A DNA stretch of 37,129 nucleotides from Pseudolabrys sp. (GCA_022841665.1 JALHRB010000039.1:1-37129); one strand, 5' to 3'; shown: positions 25,541 through 33,189, numbered from the stretch's first letter. Translations and numbers: made by a program. The notes: generated by a model not told the origin, from the letters alone.

Positions 25541-25613
25541 GAGGCCCGGCCTGGAATCGAACCAGGCTGGAAGACCTTGCATGGCTTCTGCGTCGCCACT
25601 CCGCCACCGGGCC
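25539..25613 (-). tRNA. tRNA-Cys (anticodon GCA), CCA encoded
   Basis: The minus strand folds as a 75-base tRNA: acceptor GGCCCGG/CCGGGCC, T arm CCTGG-TTCGATT-CCAGG, discriminator U73 (a cysteine identity base) and encoded CCA. The anticodon GCA (25580-25578) falls at positions 34-36 with T33 before it. The anticodon stem AAGCC/GTCTT has a C30·U40 mismatch while its other four pairs and G26-C44 are normal. A complete tRNA is likely, though the mismatch is unusual. Confidence 0.88.
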
Positions 25614-25699
25614 GTCCGCACCATGGGACGGCGAGCCTTGACGGAAGGTTAGGGTCCGGCAGCGGGCTACCGGCGACGGCGGGCGCGGTTAATAAGCGA

Positions 25700-26392
25700 T
25701 TAAGCGCGCTTCGACAGGAAGGTCATGCGGCGCTGGTTATGGCCGATATTGCGCGCCGCGCGCTCCGGCGCAAAGCCGGCGCGCCGGAGTTTCTCCAGCA
25801 TCGCGGCTTCCTCGTAGTGCGACAGCCCGTGCGTCTTCTTCAGCGTGAAATAATCCGACAGCAGAATGCGGATCAGCCCGCCGACCGCCGCCCAGAAAAA
25901 TCCGTTGGCGGCGCCGAAGCGCAGCAGCGCCAGCGCGGCGAAGGGCGCGGCCAGCCGCGGCGGGATGATGTCGCCCAGGACGAAAGTGCCGGAAGGCTTG
26001 AGCAGCCGGCGGAACGTCGCCAAGAGGCCGTCGAGCTCGGCGCCGGTGAGATATTGCGCCACCGAGTGCAGCACGATCATGTCGAACGACGCTTCCGGTA
26101 GCGCCGCTGCCTGCTCGGGCGTGAGCACCGCGATCCTGGCGTCGCCGGCGTGGCGCGCGATCAACGCCGCGCGCACGTTCGGCGCCGCCTCCACCATGGT
26201 GAGTTGGCCGCAGGCCGCCGCCAGCAGGTTGGCCGAGGTCGCCTCGCCGCAGCCGTAGTCGAGCACGCTGGCGTCGGGCGAGGGCACCAGTTTGCGGATG
26301 TCCTCGGCGATGGTGCGGTAGTGCACGTCGCGGTGACGCGCGTTCACGTAGATCACCGAATGCTTGAAGTCGTAGAAGCTGATCCAGTCCAT
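25700..26392 (-). CDS. Class I SAM-dependent methyltransferase
   Basis: A 230-residue Rossmann-fold methyltransferase. Motif I is VLDYGCGEATSANLLAAA (about residues 43-60), the acidic end of strand 2 is in LTMVEAAPNVR, and motif IV is the ASFDMIVLHSVAQYLT stretch; FRRLLKPSGTFVLGDIIPP follows. A hydrophobic segment (AAPFAALALLRFGAANGFFW) in the C-terminal half hints at a lipid or membrane-associated substrate. The substrate is not identifiable. It starts three bases after the cupin stop, and with carA forms a tightly spaced three-gene unit. It has no specific paralogue in the window. Confidence 0.88.
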   Translation of the reverse strand: MDWISFYDFKHSVIYVNARHRDVHYRTIAEDIRKLVPSPDASVLDYGCGEATSANLLAAACGQLTMVEAAPNVRAALIARHAGDARIAVLTPEQAAALPEASFDMIVLHSVAQYLTGAELDGLLATFRRLLKPSGTFVLGDIIPPRLAAPFAALALLRFGAANGFFWAAVGGLIRILLSDYFTLKKTHGLSHYEEAAMLEKLRRAGFAPERAARNIGHNQRRMTFLSKRA

Positions 26393-26395
26393 GGC

Positions 26396-26923
26396 TCAGC
26401 GCCGCCACAACTGCGGCAGCGGCCCGTTCGCCTGCACCGGATCGGTCCGCGGCACCGGCACCTGCGGAATGGTTTGCAGCGCCTTGGCGTGCTCGTCCTT
26501 CGAGCCGCGGCAGAGATTGTAGGTGCCCTCCGGCGGATAGGCGCCGACCACGCTCAGCTCGGGCCCGTCCCACAGGCATTGATGGCCGGTGCCCGCCGGC
26601 AGCACCAGCACGTCGCCGGCGGCGACGTCGACCTCCTCGCCCTGGTTGCCGCCCAGGCGCAGCTTGGCGCGGCCGCGCGCGATTGCCATCACTTCGTGGA
26701 TCATCGAGTGGTAGTGGACGTAAGGAAAGATGCCGTTGCGCCACATGTTGTGGCCCCAGCCGTGGCTGGCGAAGACCTGCTCGATCGTCTTTTCCGGACT
26801 GGCGCTGCCGGAGAGCACGATGCCGGCGCGATAGATCAGCACCGGCAGCGTCGGGTTGTTCGGCACCGAGCCGTCGTCCTTGAGCAGGAAGCTGAGGGGC
26901 TTATTCGGCCGCGAGACCGCCAT
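26396..26923 (-). CDS. Cupin-fold metalloprotein (YjlB-like)
   Basis: A 175-residue single-domain cupin. Motif 1 is HYHSMIHEVMAIARGRAKLR, with several His and a Glu as metal ligands, and motif 2 is GDVLVLPAGTGHQCLW. The N-terminal FASHGWGHNMWRNGIFPYVH and the C-terminal VGAYPPEGTYNLCRG are characteristic of YjlB-type cupins, which have no confirmed reaction. It starts nine bases after carA ends and is followed three bases later by a methyltransferase, so all three are probably one transcript. A sugar or amino-acid-derived substrate would be guesswork. Confidence 0.87.
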   Translation of the reverse strand: MAVSRPNKPLSFLLKDDGSVPNNPTLPVLIYRAGIVLSGSASPEKTIEQVFASHGWGHNMWRNGIFPYVHYHSMIHEVMAIARGRAKLRLGGNQGEEVDVAAGDVLVLPAGTGHQCLWDGPELSVVGAYPPEGTYNLCRGSKDEHAKALQTIPQVPVPRTDPVQANGPLPQLWRR

Positions 26924-26932
26924 CGGTGTCGC

Positions 26933-28135
26933 TCACGCGCTCTTTCGCTTCGCCTGCCGCATCATATCGACGAAGCGCGTGAAGAGATAATGACTGTCGC
27001 GCGGGCCGGGCGAAGCCTCCGGGTGGTACTGCACCGAGAACACCGGCCGGTCTTTCAGCGCGATGCCGCAATTGGAGCCGTCGAACAGCGACACGTGCGT
27101 CTGCTCGACGTTCTTCGGGAGCGTGTCCTTGTCGAGCGCGAAGCCGTGGTTCATCGAGGTGATCTCGACCTTGCCGGTGGTCAGGTTCTTCACCGGATGG
27201 TTGGCGCCGTGATGGCCCTGGTGCATCTTGGCGGTCTTGCCGCCGACCGCGATGCCGAGCATCTGGTGACCAAGACAAATTCCGAAAGTCGGCGTGCCTG
27301 AGTCCACCACCGCGCGGATCACCGGCACCGCATATTCGCCGGTCGCCGCCGGATCGCCCGGGCCGTTCGACAGGAACACGCCGTCCGGCTTGAGCGCCAT
27401 GATGTCCTCGGCCGAGGTCTTGGCCGGCACCACCGTCACCTTGCAGCCGTAGCTCGCCAAGAGGCGCAGGATGTTGCGCTTGATGCCGTAGTCGATCGCG
27501 ACCACGTGGAATTCCGGCCGCGCCTGCCGTCCGAAGCCCTTGGCCCAGTCCCAGGCGGTTTCGTCCCAGGTGAAGCGCTGGCCCGAGGTCACCATTGGCA
27601 CCAGGTCCATGCCGACCAGGCCCGGCCATTCGCGCGCTTCTTTCTTGAGCGCCTCGAGGTCGAACTTGCTGGACGGGTCGTGCGCGATCACGGCGTTGGG
27701 CATGCCCTTCTCGCGGATCAGCGCGGTCAGCGCGCGGGTGTCGATGCCGGACAGGCCGATGATGCCGCGGCTTTTGAGCCAGTCGTTGAGGTGGCGGGTG
27801 GCGCGGTAGTTGGACGGCGAGGTGATGGCGGTGTGCAAGATGACGCCGCGCGCGCCGGGCGTGGCCGCCATGTTGACGGTCTCGATGTCGTCCTCGTTGG
27901 TGCCGACATTGCCGATGTGCGGGAAGGTGAAGGTGATGAGCTGGCCGGCATAGGACGGGTCGGTGAGGATCTCCTCGTAGCCCGTCATGGCGGTGTTGAA
28001 GCAGACTTCGCCGACCGCCTGTCCGGTGGCGCCGAGCCCGAAGCCTTCCAGCACGGTTCCGTCGGCCAGCACCAAAAGGGCCGTGGGCTTGGGTTCGGTC
28101 CAAGCTCCGCCCGGGTTCGCTTGCGTCTGGGTCAT
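26933..28135 (-). CDS. carA: Carbamoyl-phosphate synthase small subunit
   Basis: A 400-residue amidotransferase subunit of usual length. The N-terminal CPSase small-chain domain (about 17-150, with GEVCFNTAMTGYEEILTDPS) is followed by a class I glutaminase with FGICLGHQMLGIAVGG (nucleophile Cys in GICLGHQ), NHGFALD and YHPEASPGP (catalytic His and Glu). It releases ammonia from glutamine and channels it to CarB. It is divergent from yqeY and heads a short unit with the cupin and methyltransferase genes. A consensus -10 (TATAAT) lies 17 bases upstream, giving a very short leader with an AGAGG ribosome site. Confidence 0.98.
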   Translation of the reverse strand: MTQTQANPGGAWTEPKPTALLVLADGTVLEGFGLGATGQAVGEVCFNTAMTGYEEILTDPSYAGQLITFTFPHIGNVGTNEDDIETVNMAATPGARGVILHTAITSPSNYRATRHLNDWLKSRGIIGLSGIDTRALTALIREKGMPNAVIAHDPSSKFDLEALKKEAREWPGLVGMDLVPMVTSGQRFTWDETAWDWAKGFGRQARPEFHVVAIDYGIKRNILRLLASYGCKVTVVPAKTSAEDIMALKPDGVFLSNGPGDPAATGEYAVPVIRAVVDSGTPTFGICLGHQMLGIAVGGKTAKMHQGHHGANHPVKNLTTGKVEITSMNHGFALDKDTLPKNVEQTHVSLFDGSNCGIALKDRPVFSVQYHPEASPGPRDSHYLFTRFVDMMRQAKRKSA

Positions 28136-28151
28136 GGCCTCTTAGTTGCGT

Positions 28152-28157
28152 ATTATA
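28152..28157 (-). promoter_or_regulatory. Consensus -10 element of carA
   Basis: TATAAT on the minus strand, in the 100-base region shared with the divergent yqeY. Transcription would start about ten bases before the carA ATG. No good -35 hexamer is seen at the usual spacing. Confidence 0.45.
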
Positions 28158-28235
28158 ACCGCTGAGGCAAGGGGCCGCCTCCTGCCGCCCCCAGGTACGA
28201 ATATCGCCGTAATACCAATAGGAAAGGGGCTCCCC

Positions 28236-28688
28236 GTGCTGCGCGACGACATCAACAAGGCTTTGACCGAGGCCATGAAGGCCAAGAACGAGCGGGCGGT
28301 TTCCACGCTGCGCATGGTCAATTCGACGCTTAAAAATGCCGACATCGAGGCGCGCGGGGCCGGCAAGCCGGCGCTCGGCGACGCCGAGGTGCTGTCGATC
28401 CTGCAGAAGATGATCAAGCAGCGCCAGGAATCGGTCGAGCTCTACCAGAAGGGTGGCCGCGCCGACCTGGTGAAGCAGGAGCAGGAGGAGATCGCCATCA
28501 TTTCCGGCTACCTGCCCAAGCAGATGTCGGAGGCCGAAATGACGGCCGCCATCGAGGCCGCGGTCAAGGAAACCGGCGCCGCCGGCATGAAGGACATGGG
28601 CAAGGTGATCGGCATCCTGCGCGGCAAATATGCCGGGCAGATGGACATGGCCAAGGCGAGCGCCATGGTGAAGGCGAAGCTCAGCTAA
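28236..28688 (+). CDS. GatB/YqeY domain protein
   Basis: A 150-residue, mostly helical cytoplasmic protein of the YqeY family, related to the C-terminal tail domain of the GatB subunit of tRNA amidotransferases; a specific role is not established. It begins MLRDDINKALTEAMKAKNER, and the middle contains QKMIKQRQESVELYQKGGRA followed by the family's IISGYLPKQMSEAEM. The start is a GTG at 28236, supported by AAGGGG six bases upstream and by the conserved N-terminus. In Rhizobiales this gene is usually between carA and dnaG; here 4.6 kb of extra genes separate it from dnaG. Confidence 0.93.
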   Translation: MLRDDINKALTEAMKAKNERAVSTLRMVNSTLKNADIEARGAGKPALGDAEVLSILQKMIKQRQESVELYQKGGRADLVKQEQEEIAIISGYLPKQMSEAEMTAAIEAAVKETGAAGMKDMGKVIGILRGKYAGQMDMAKASAMVKAKLS

Positions 28689-28692
28689 CCGT

Positions 28693-28717
28693 CATGGCCG
28701 GCATAAAGCCGGGCATG
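28693..28717. repeat. Short hairpin after yqeY, dispersed-repeat type
   Basis: CATGGCCGGC (28693-28702) pairs with GCCGGGCATG (28708-28717) with one mismatch around ATAAA. It resembles the 6024-6056 element. No T-run follows, so it is not a standard terminator, though it may stabilise the yqeY message. Confidence 0.55.
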
Positions 28718-28748
28718 CCGCCGTAAAGATAAGATCCAGGGGGAGGAC

Positions 28749-29714
28749 ATGAAAAAGCTTCTGGCGGTGACGGCGATCGCGGCGGCGCTGATGGCAACGC
28801 CGGCCTTGGCGCAGGATTATCCGACCAAACCGATCCGCGTCATCACCTCGTCGAGCGCGGGCGGCATCAGCGATCTGTTCATGCGCGTGCTCGGCGACGC
28901 CATGCGGCCGCACATGAACAACCAGCCGCTCATCGTCGAGAACCGGCCGGGCGCCGCCGGCGGCATCGCCGCGCGCGCCTGCCAGGATGCCGAGCCGGAC
29001 GGCTACACGATCTGCATCCTCAATGTCGATACGCTCGCCTACAACCAGTTCCTGTTCAAGACGCTCAGCTACGATCCCGAGAACGGACTCGCGCCGATCG
29101 TCAACCTGTTCCACCTGATCCAGGTGCTGGTGATCAACGCCGACCTCAAGGCCAAGACGGTCGACGAGCTGGTCGCCGCGTCGAAGGAGAAGAAGGGAAC
29201 GCTGAGCTATCTCACCGCATCGATCCCGCTCGCCGCCTATATGGAGAACCTCAAGCGCGACAAGGGCGCCGACTGGGTGCGCGTGCCGTTCAAGGGCGGC
29301 GGCGAAGCGACCAACGCCATTTTGTCCGGCTCGACGCCAATCGGGCTGATCGGGCTCGGCAACGTGACCTCGCAGATACAGTCCGGCAAGATGACGGCTC
29401 TGGCGCTGGTCAACAACGTGCGCACGCCGCTGCTGCCCAACGTGCCGACGCTTGCCGACACCGGCTACAAGGGCGCGCCGTCGCAGACCTGGTACGGCCT
29501 GTTCGCGCCGGCCAAGACCCCGAAGCCGTCCATCGACAAGATCAACGCCGAGGTGCGGCGCGTCTTCGCCGACAGGGACTTCGTCGAGAAATACGTGATC
29601 AGCCGCGGCCAGGTGCCGGCGGTGGGCTCGCCGGAAGAATTCGCCGCCGAGATCAAGTCGAACCGCGAGGCGGCGAAGCAGGTGGTGAAAGACTCAGGGC
29701 TGGAGGCGAAGTAG
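28749..29714 (+). CDS. TctC/Bug-type tripartite tricarboxylate transporter binding protein (second orphan)
   Basis: A 321-residue periplasmic binding protein with signal peptide (PALA/QDYP cleavage near residue 21). It carries the Bug hallmarks QDYPTKPIRVITSSSAGG, VENRPGAAGGIAARA, DGYTICILNVDTLAYN and APAKTPKPSIDKINAEVRR. Ligands of this large family are carboxylates and related acids; none can be predicted here. GGGGGAGGAC lies just before the ATG. It is not accompanied by TctA/TctB permease genes. It is only distantly similar by eye to the other Bug protein at 10387-11373. It lies in the region inserted between yqeY and dnaG. Confidence 0.92.
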   Translation: MKKLLAVTAIAAALMATPALAQDYPTKPIRVITSSSAGGISDLFMRVLGDAMRPHMNNQPLIVENRPGAAGGIAARACQDAEPDGYTICILNVDTLAYNQFLFKTLSYDPENGLAPIVNLFHLIQVLVINADLKAKTVDELVAASKEKKGTLSYLTASIPLAAYMENLKRDKGADWVRVPFKGGGEATNAILSGSTPIGLIGLGNVTSQIQSGKMTALALVNNVRTPLLPNVPTLADTGYKGAPSQTWYGLFAPAKTPKPSIDKINAEVRRVFADRDFVEKYVISRGQVPAVGSPEEFAAEIKSNREAAKQVVKDSGLEAK

Positions 29715-29799
29715 CGCGGCCGAATCCAGCCCTTTGCCGCCCGCCCGCCGGCGCGATTTGTTCGTGCACATCCTATCGGCGCAGATTGATCAACAGCAA

Positions 29800-29814
29800 T
29801 GCACAGGTTGTGCA
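29800..29814. promoter_or_regulatory. Palindrome TGCACA-GGT-TGTGCA upstream of the lipoprotein-hydrolase pair
   Basis: A perfect 6-base dyad in the 207-base gap before the lipoprotein gene. Flanking ATCAACA (29789-29795) and TGTTGAT further right form a wider inverted arrangement, and another GTGCACA lies at 29764-29770. The region is AT-richer than the neighbours. It is a likely operator or promoter zone for the two-gene module; the regulator is unknown. Confidence 0.45.
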
Positions 29815-29921
29815 CACGCGATTGCGCGATGTGTTGATAAAAGCGCTCATAGGTTGTCGTCGCCTTCCAACCCCTCCGTAATGCCCGCGGGGTCAACCGC
29901 AAGCGGCGGGTGGGGGCATGC

Positions 29922-31337
29922 ATGCGTTCGTTTGTGTCGGTGATGGTGGGCGGCGCGCTGGCGCTGGCGCTGGCGGGGTGCGACCCGGTCACCGATAAGC
30001 ACTATTTCACGAAGGGCATCGGCACCGAGCTCTATACGAGCTCGATCAGCGAAAAGTCGAACGAACTCGAAATTTACATTCACGAGACCTGCCAGCAGGC
30101 CGGTCTCGTCTACAGCCACGACGGCGAGTGCCTGCCCCTGACGAAGATGGATCGTGCCGCCACCTGGACCCTTTTCGTCCAGGCCGGCATGAACGACATC
30201 GACCGGCGCTGCGATGGCTATCTCGTGTGGCTCGACAACATCCGCCGTTCCGAAGCGCCGCGCCTGAAGCAGTTGGGCGACACGAACATCGCCACGCAGC
30301 TCGTGCTGACGACGACGAACGCCGGCGTCGTGCCGATGGCGCTCGTCGCCACAGCCTTCGGTTTCGCGGCCGACACGCTGACCAACGTCAATTCGCGCCT
30401 GATCCTCACGGTCAATCATTCGACCGTGCAGGCGGTGGTGCTCGGGCGGCAAAAGGAATACCGCAAAGACCTGCTCGGCGACGGCAATAGCAAACCAAAG
30501 GTCATCATCGACAACCGCCCCGCGGCGGTTCACGCGCTGCGCAACTACATGCGCCTGTGCATGCCAATGACGATCGAGACCGAGATCAACAATACGATCG
30601 TGGCCTATGAGCGCGGTGGCATCGAGGCGCTTCGCGCCGAGAAGATGATCACGGCGATGAGCGTGTCGCAGCCCGTAACGGCGGCACAGACGCTGATCAG
30701 GCCGATCAGAAAATTCGAGCCGACCGATGAGTATGCACAGTTCTTTGAAGAAAAATTGTCGAAGACTGAGGCGCAAAAAGTCTTGAACGGTCTGTGCCTC
30801 AACAAGAACTCGACGCCGGATATGACCAAGGCGGAGGTCATTGCTTCGCTGGTCGCGATATTCGAGCAGTCGAGAGATTCCGACATCAAGCCGGTGCCCG
30901 ATGGAAAGATCAGCAGGCGCGAGCGGCCCTTTATTGCAAATCAGACTGACTGCGGAGACGCCAAGAACTTCTTCGAGCGGAAGGCTTACGCTAACTCCGT
31001 AACCACAGGTGCCGATAATGCGGGGGCGCTCGCTTGGTTCGTCAAAAATCGACTGGTTCGATCGCCTGATACCGAGCCGGTCCCCGATCCGATTACGTTG
31101 ACCAATCTTCGCAAGAAGATTCAAGCCGCGCGCGTCGCGCTAAAGCTCGAGGATGTTCAGGCGCCGATGAACGACCAGATTACCCGGCAGTTGGACCTTG
31201 CTCTCGCAAGATTGCCAAGGCCGCAAACGCCGCCTGCCACGCAGCCGCCTGCCACGCAGTCTGGCACGCAGCCGCCTGCCACGCAGCAGGGCGAGCAGTC
31301 GCCTGCCGCACAACCCCCCGCGCCGCCTGCCAGATAA
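29922..31337 (+). CDS. Unrecognised lipoprotein preceding a cell-wall hydrolase
   Basis: A 471-residue protein I cannot place in a family. Residues 1-20 are a lipoprotein signal ending in the lipobox LAGC (Cys20); Asp21 is the residue that keeps lipoproteins in the inner membrane in E. coli. Cysteines at 57, 70, 97, 213, 292 and 344 could form disulfides in the periplasm. A hydrophobic stretch (about 133-150, NAGVVPMALVATAFGFAA) is followed by helical segments; the tail (about 434-471) is Pro/Gln/Thr-rich with PPATQ repeats. The ATG at 29922 has GGGGG upstream. Thirteen bases separate it from the hydrolase gene, so they form an operon. GC falls in its second half. It could be an immunity protein, anchor or partner of the hydrolase; all of these are inference. 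Confidence 0.8.
   Translation: MRSFVSVMVGGALALALAGCDPVTDKHYFTKGIGTELYTSSISEKSNELEIYIHETCQQAGLVYSHDGECLPLTKMDRAATWTLFVQAGMNDIDRRCDGYLVWLDNIRRSEAPRLKQLGDTNIATQLVLTTTNAGVVPMALVATAFGFAADTLTNVNSRLILTVNHSTVQAVVLGRQKEYRKDLLGDGNSKPKVIIDNRPAAVHALRNYMRLCMPMTIETEINNTIVAYERGGIEALRAEKMITAMSVSQPVTAAQTLIRPIRKFEPTDEYAQFFEEKLSKTEAQKVLNGLCLNKNSTPDMTKAEVIASLVAIFEQSRDSDIKPVPDGKISRRERPFIANQTDCGDAKNFFERKAYANSVTTGADNAGALAWFVKNRLVRSPDTEPVPDPITLTNLRKKIQAARVALKLEDVQAPMNDQITRQLDLALARLPRPQTPPATQPPATQSGTQPPATQQGEQSPAAQPPAPPAR
31230..31286 (+). repeat. Tandem 15-base repeats encoding PPATQ
   Basis: CCGCCTGCCACGCAG occurs at 31230-31244, 31245-31259 and 31272-31286, with a shorter variant unit (TCTGGCACGCAG) between. They encode the Pro-Pro-Ala-Thr-Gln repeats of the lipoprotein tail. 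Identical DNA copies suggest recent expansion. Confidence 0.85.
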
Positions 31338-31350
31338 TCCGGAGGCTTCG

Positions 31351-33189
31351 ATGAAGTACCGCGTGAAATTCGGTGGCGACCTGCTGGATGCACCGAATGG
31401 CAACTTCAAGGACAGTCTTGTCGCAAACCAGACAGTTACCGGCATAGGCAAAAAGTCAGGCGACTTTATTGAAGTCAAGACGTCGGCCGATACCGGATGG
31501 GCGCACAAGGATGACCTCGTAGCGCTCGAGCGCGAGATTCTCGCTTTAGAAGCGTTTGTGCGTGAAACAATAATTGCGGAACGGACGTTCAACGACCTTG
31601 AGCAAACCGGCTTTTGGTTTGTGCTTGCGGATTTCATCATCGCACGTGCCTTGATCGAGACGAGGCCCGAGATTTCCAACGTAGGCAACAAGTTTGAGGG
31701 GTCTGATGCTGTCGGTCCGCTGCAAGTATCATCGGCCGAGTGGAATCGATTTCTCGGCGGCGATTTCCCGATCAAACAGGGTTACGAACCGGACGACTTC
31801 GACAATTATCTGATGCAAGTCTGGGGCGCCGCTTACACCATGCACGCGGACGCAAAGGCCATCAGCAAGGTGAAGCAGGAGGCCGGGCTTGGCAGCGATG
31901 AAGACCCGCCGCTCCCGAGCTATCTCGAAATCTATCTCGCTTATCTTACAGGCAGCCCGAAGGCCGCCGTCGTTCTTGTCGCGGGCACCGCGACTGCCGA
32001 GGATATGGGGCAGAAGGATGCGGCGAGTAGCCCGCAACCGCCGGGACCGGACCGCGCTGTCAAGCTTAATGAACTTTTGAAGACAAAAGGCGGCATGTCT
32101 TCCGACGGCATCGCCACTTTGTTCAAGCGGCGCGCGACCTGGACCGGCAGCAACGACGCCAACGCGAAAACAGCGGGCGAATTCGTCACGGCCGTTTCCG
32201 ACGAACTCAACAAGGCGCTGCGGGAGGCGTTTGAACTCATCCAGAAGCACGCGCCGGAGACGATCGTGCCGCCGGGCGAAGGCCCCGCACCGTGGTTTAC
32301 GGTGGCCCGGACAGAGGAGGCCAAACTCAAAGATCTCGACGAATCCGCGCCCGTGGCCGACGCGCGCATCAAGGCCTACTTCCAGTCGATCGGCATGGCC
32401 GCGGGCGGAAGCACACCCTGGTGCGCAGCCTTCGTGTCGTTCTGCGTCAAGAACAGCGGTAATGACACTGTAGCCGCCACCGTGCCAAAGCGCGGACCGG
32501 CTTTGGCCGCGTCATGGCAGTTCTGGGGAGAACCGCTCCCGGTGAATGCGAAAACCTTGCCCCCGGGCGCAGTCGTCGTGCTCATCCCGACGGAGAAAAG
32601 CGACAGCTCGGGGCATGTCGGCTTCTATGCGCGCGGCGACGATAAGACGGTGACGTTGCTGGGCGGCAATCAATCCAACCGTCTGAAGGAGAGCACCTAT
32701 TCGCGTTCGCGCGTCGTCGCCGTCCGCTGGCTCAACGCTTCAGAGGCGTCACTTACGCCGGTTCAGGCGACGAATATCAAGCTCAATGCCTTCAACGCAC
32801 AACAGCAGGAGATGGCGAAGCTTATCATTCAGAAGTTCGCAGACGCCGGATTTAACAGACTTCATCAGATTGCTGCGGTCGCGAATGCCTGGAGGGAGTC
32901 CAGTCTAATTCCGACAAAACAAACGACAACGGCGAAAGAAGACAGTGTCGGACTTTTCCAACTCAACATGAAGGGAGGTCTCGGGGAGGGGCACGACCCC
33001 GATGAACTCAAGAAGCCCGAAAAGAACATCAGCCTGATCATCGATAAGTGCAAACGGGTTGGCGAGTTCAGGCGGGCGGCGACCTTGGAACAGGCGGTCG
33101 CGGCCTTCGTCCGCTTTGTCGAGATTCCCGGCAACATGGAGGCAGAAATCGCGGATAGATTGGCCAAGGCCAATTCGCTTTTGGCCTAG
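31351..33189 (+). CDS. Multidomain peptidoglycan hydrolase: SH3-like, transglycosylase-like, TIGR02594/CHAP-like peptidase, phage-tail-lysozyme-like
   Basis: A 612-residue protein with no signal peptide or membrane helix. Residues 1-60 look like a bacterial SH3 domain. Residues about 85-210 resemble a lytic-transglycosylase core (ALIETRPEISN with Glu103; GPLQVSSAEW). Residues about 310-480 match the TIGR02594/CHAP-like peptidase pattern: TPWCAAFVSFC with Cys358, GHVGFYARGDD with His422 and LLGGNQSN. Residues about 495-610 match phage tail lysozyme (AAVANAWRESSLIP with Glu516; DSVGLFQLNMKGG). It should cut both the glycan and peptide parts of peptidoglycan. GGAGG precedes the ATG. It is co-transcribed with the upstream lipoprotein. 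Low, patchy GC and its place between yqeY and dnaG suggest acquisition. Phage-derived endolysin, injected toxin or wall-remodelling enzyme are all possible. Confidence 0.85.
   Translation: MKYRVKFGGDLLDAPNGNFKDSLVANQTVTGIGKKSGDFIEVKTSADTGWAHKDDLVALEREILALEAFVRETIIAERTFNDLEQTGFWFVLADFIIARALIETRPEISNVGNKFEGSDAVGPLQVSSAEWNRFLGGDFPIKQGYEPDDFDNYLMQVWGAAYTMHADAKAISKVKQEAGLGSDEDPPLPSYLEIYLAYLTGSPKAAVVLVAGTATAEDMGQKDAASSPQPPGPDRAVKLNELLKTKGGMSSDGIATLFKRRATWTGSNDANAKTAGEFVTAVSDELNKALREAFELIQKHAPETIVPPGEGPAPWFTVARTEEAKLKDLDESAPVADARIKAYFQSIGMAAGGSTPWCAAFVSFCVKNSGNDTVAATVPKRGPALAASWQFWGEPLPVNAKTLPPGAVVVLIPTEKSDSSGHVGFYARGDDKTVTLLGGNQSNRLKESTYSRSRVVAVRWLNASEASLTPVQATNIKLNAFNAQQQEMAKLIIQKFADAGFNRLHQIAAVANAWRESSLIPTKQTTTAKEDSVGLFQLNMKGGLGEGHDPDELKKPEKNISLIIDKCKRVGEFRRAATLEQAVAAFVRFVEIPGNMEAEIADRLAKANSLLA

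Noticed and set aside
29760-29840. DnaA-box-like sequences (TTGTGCACA, TGTTGATAA) suggesting a replication origin near dnaG
   Set aside because: Each differs from TTATNCACA, there is no AT-rich unwinding region, and the usual origin neighbours are absent.
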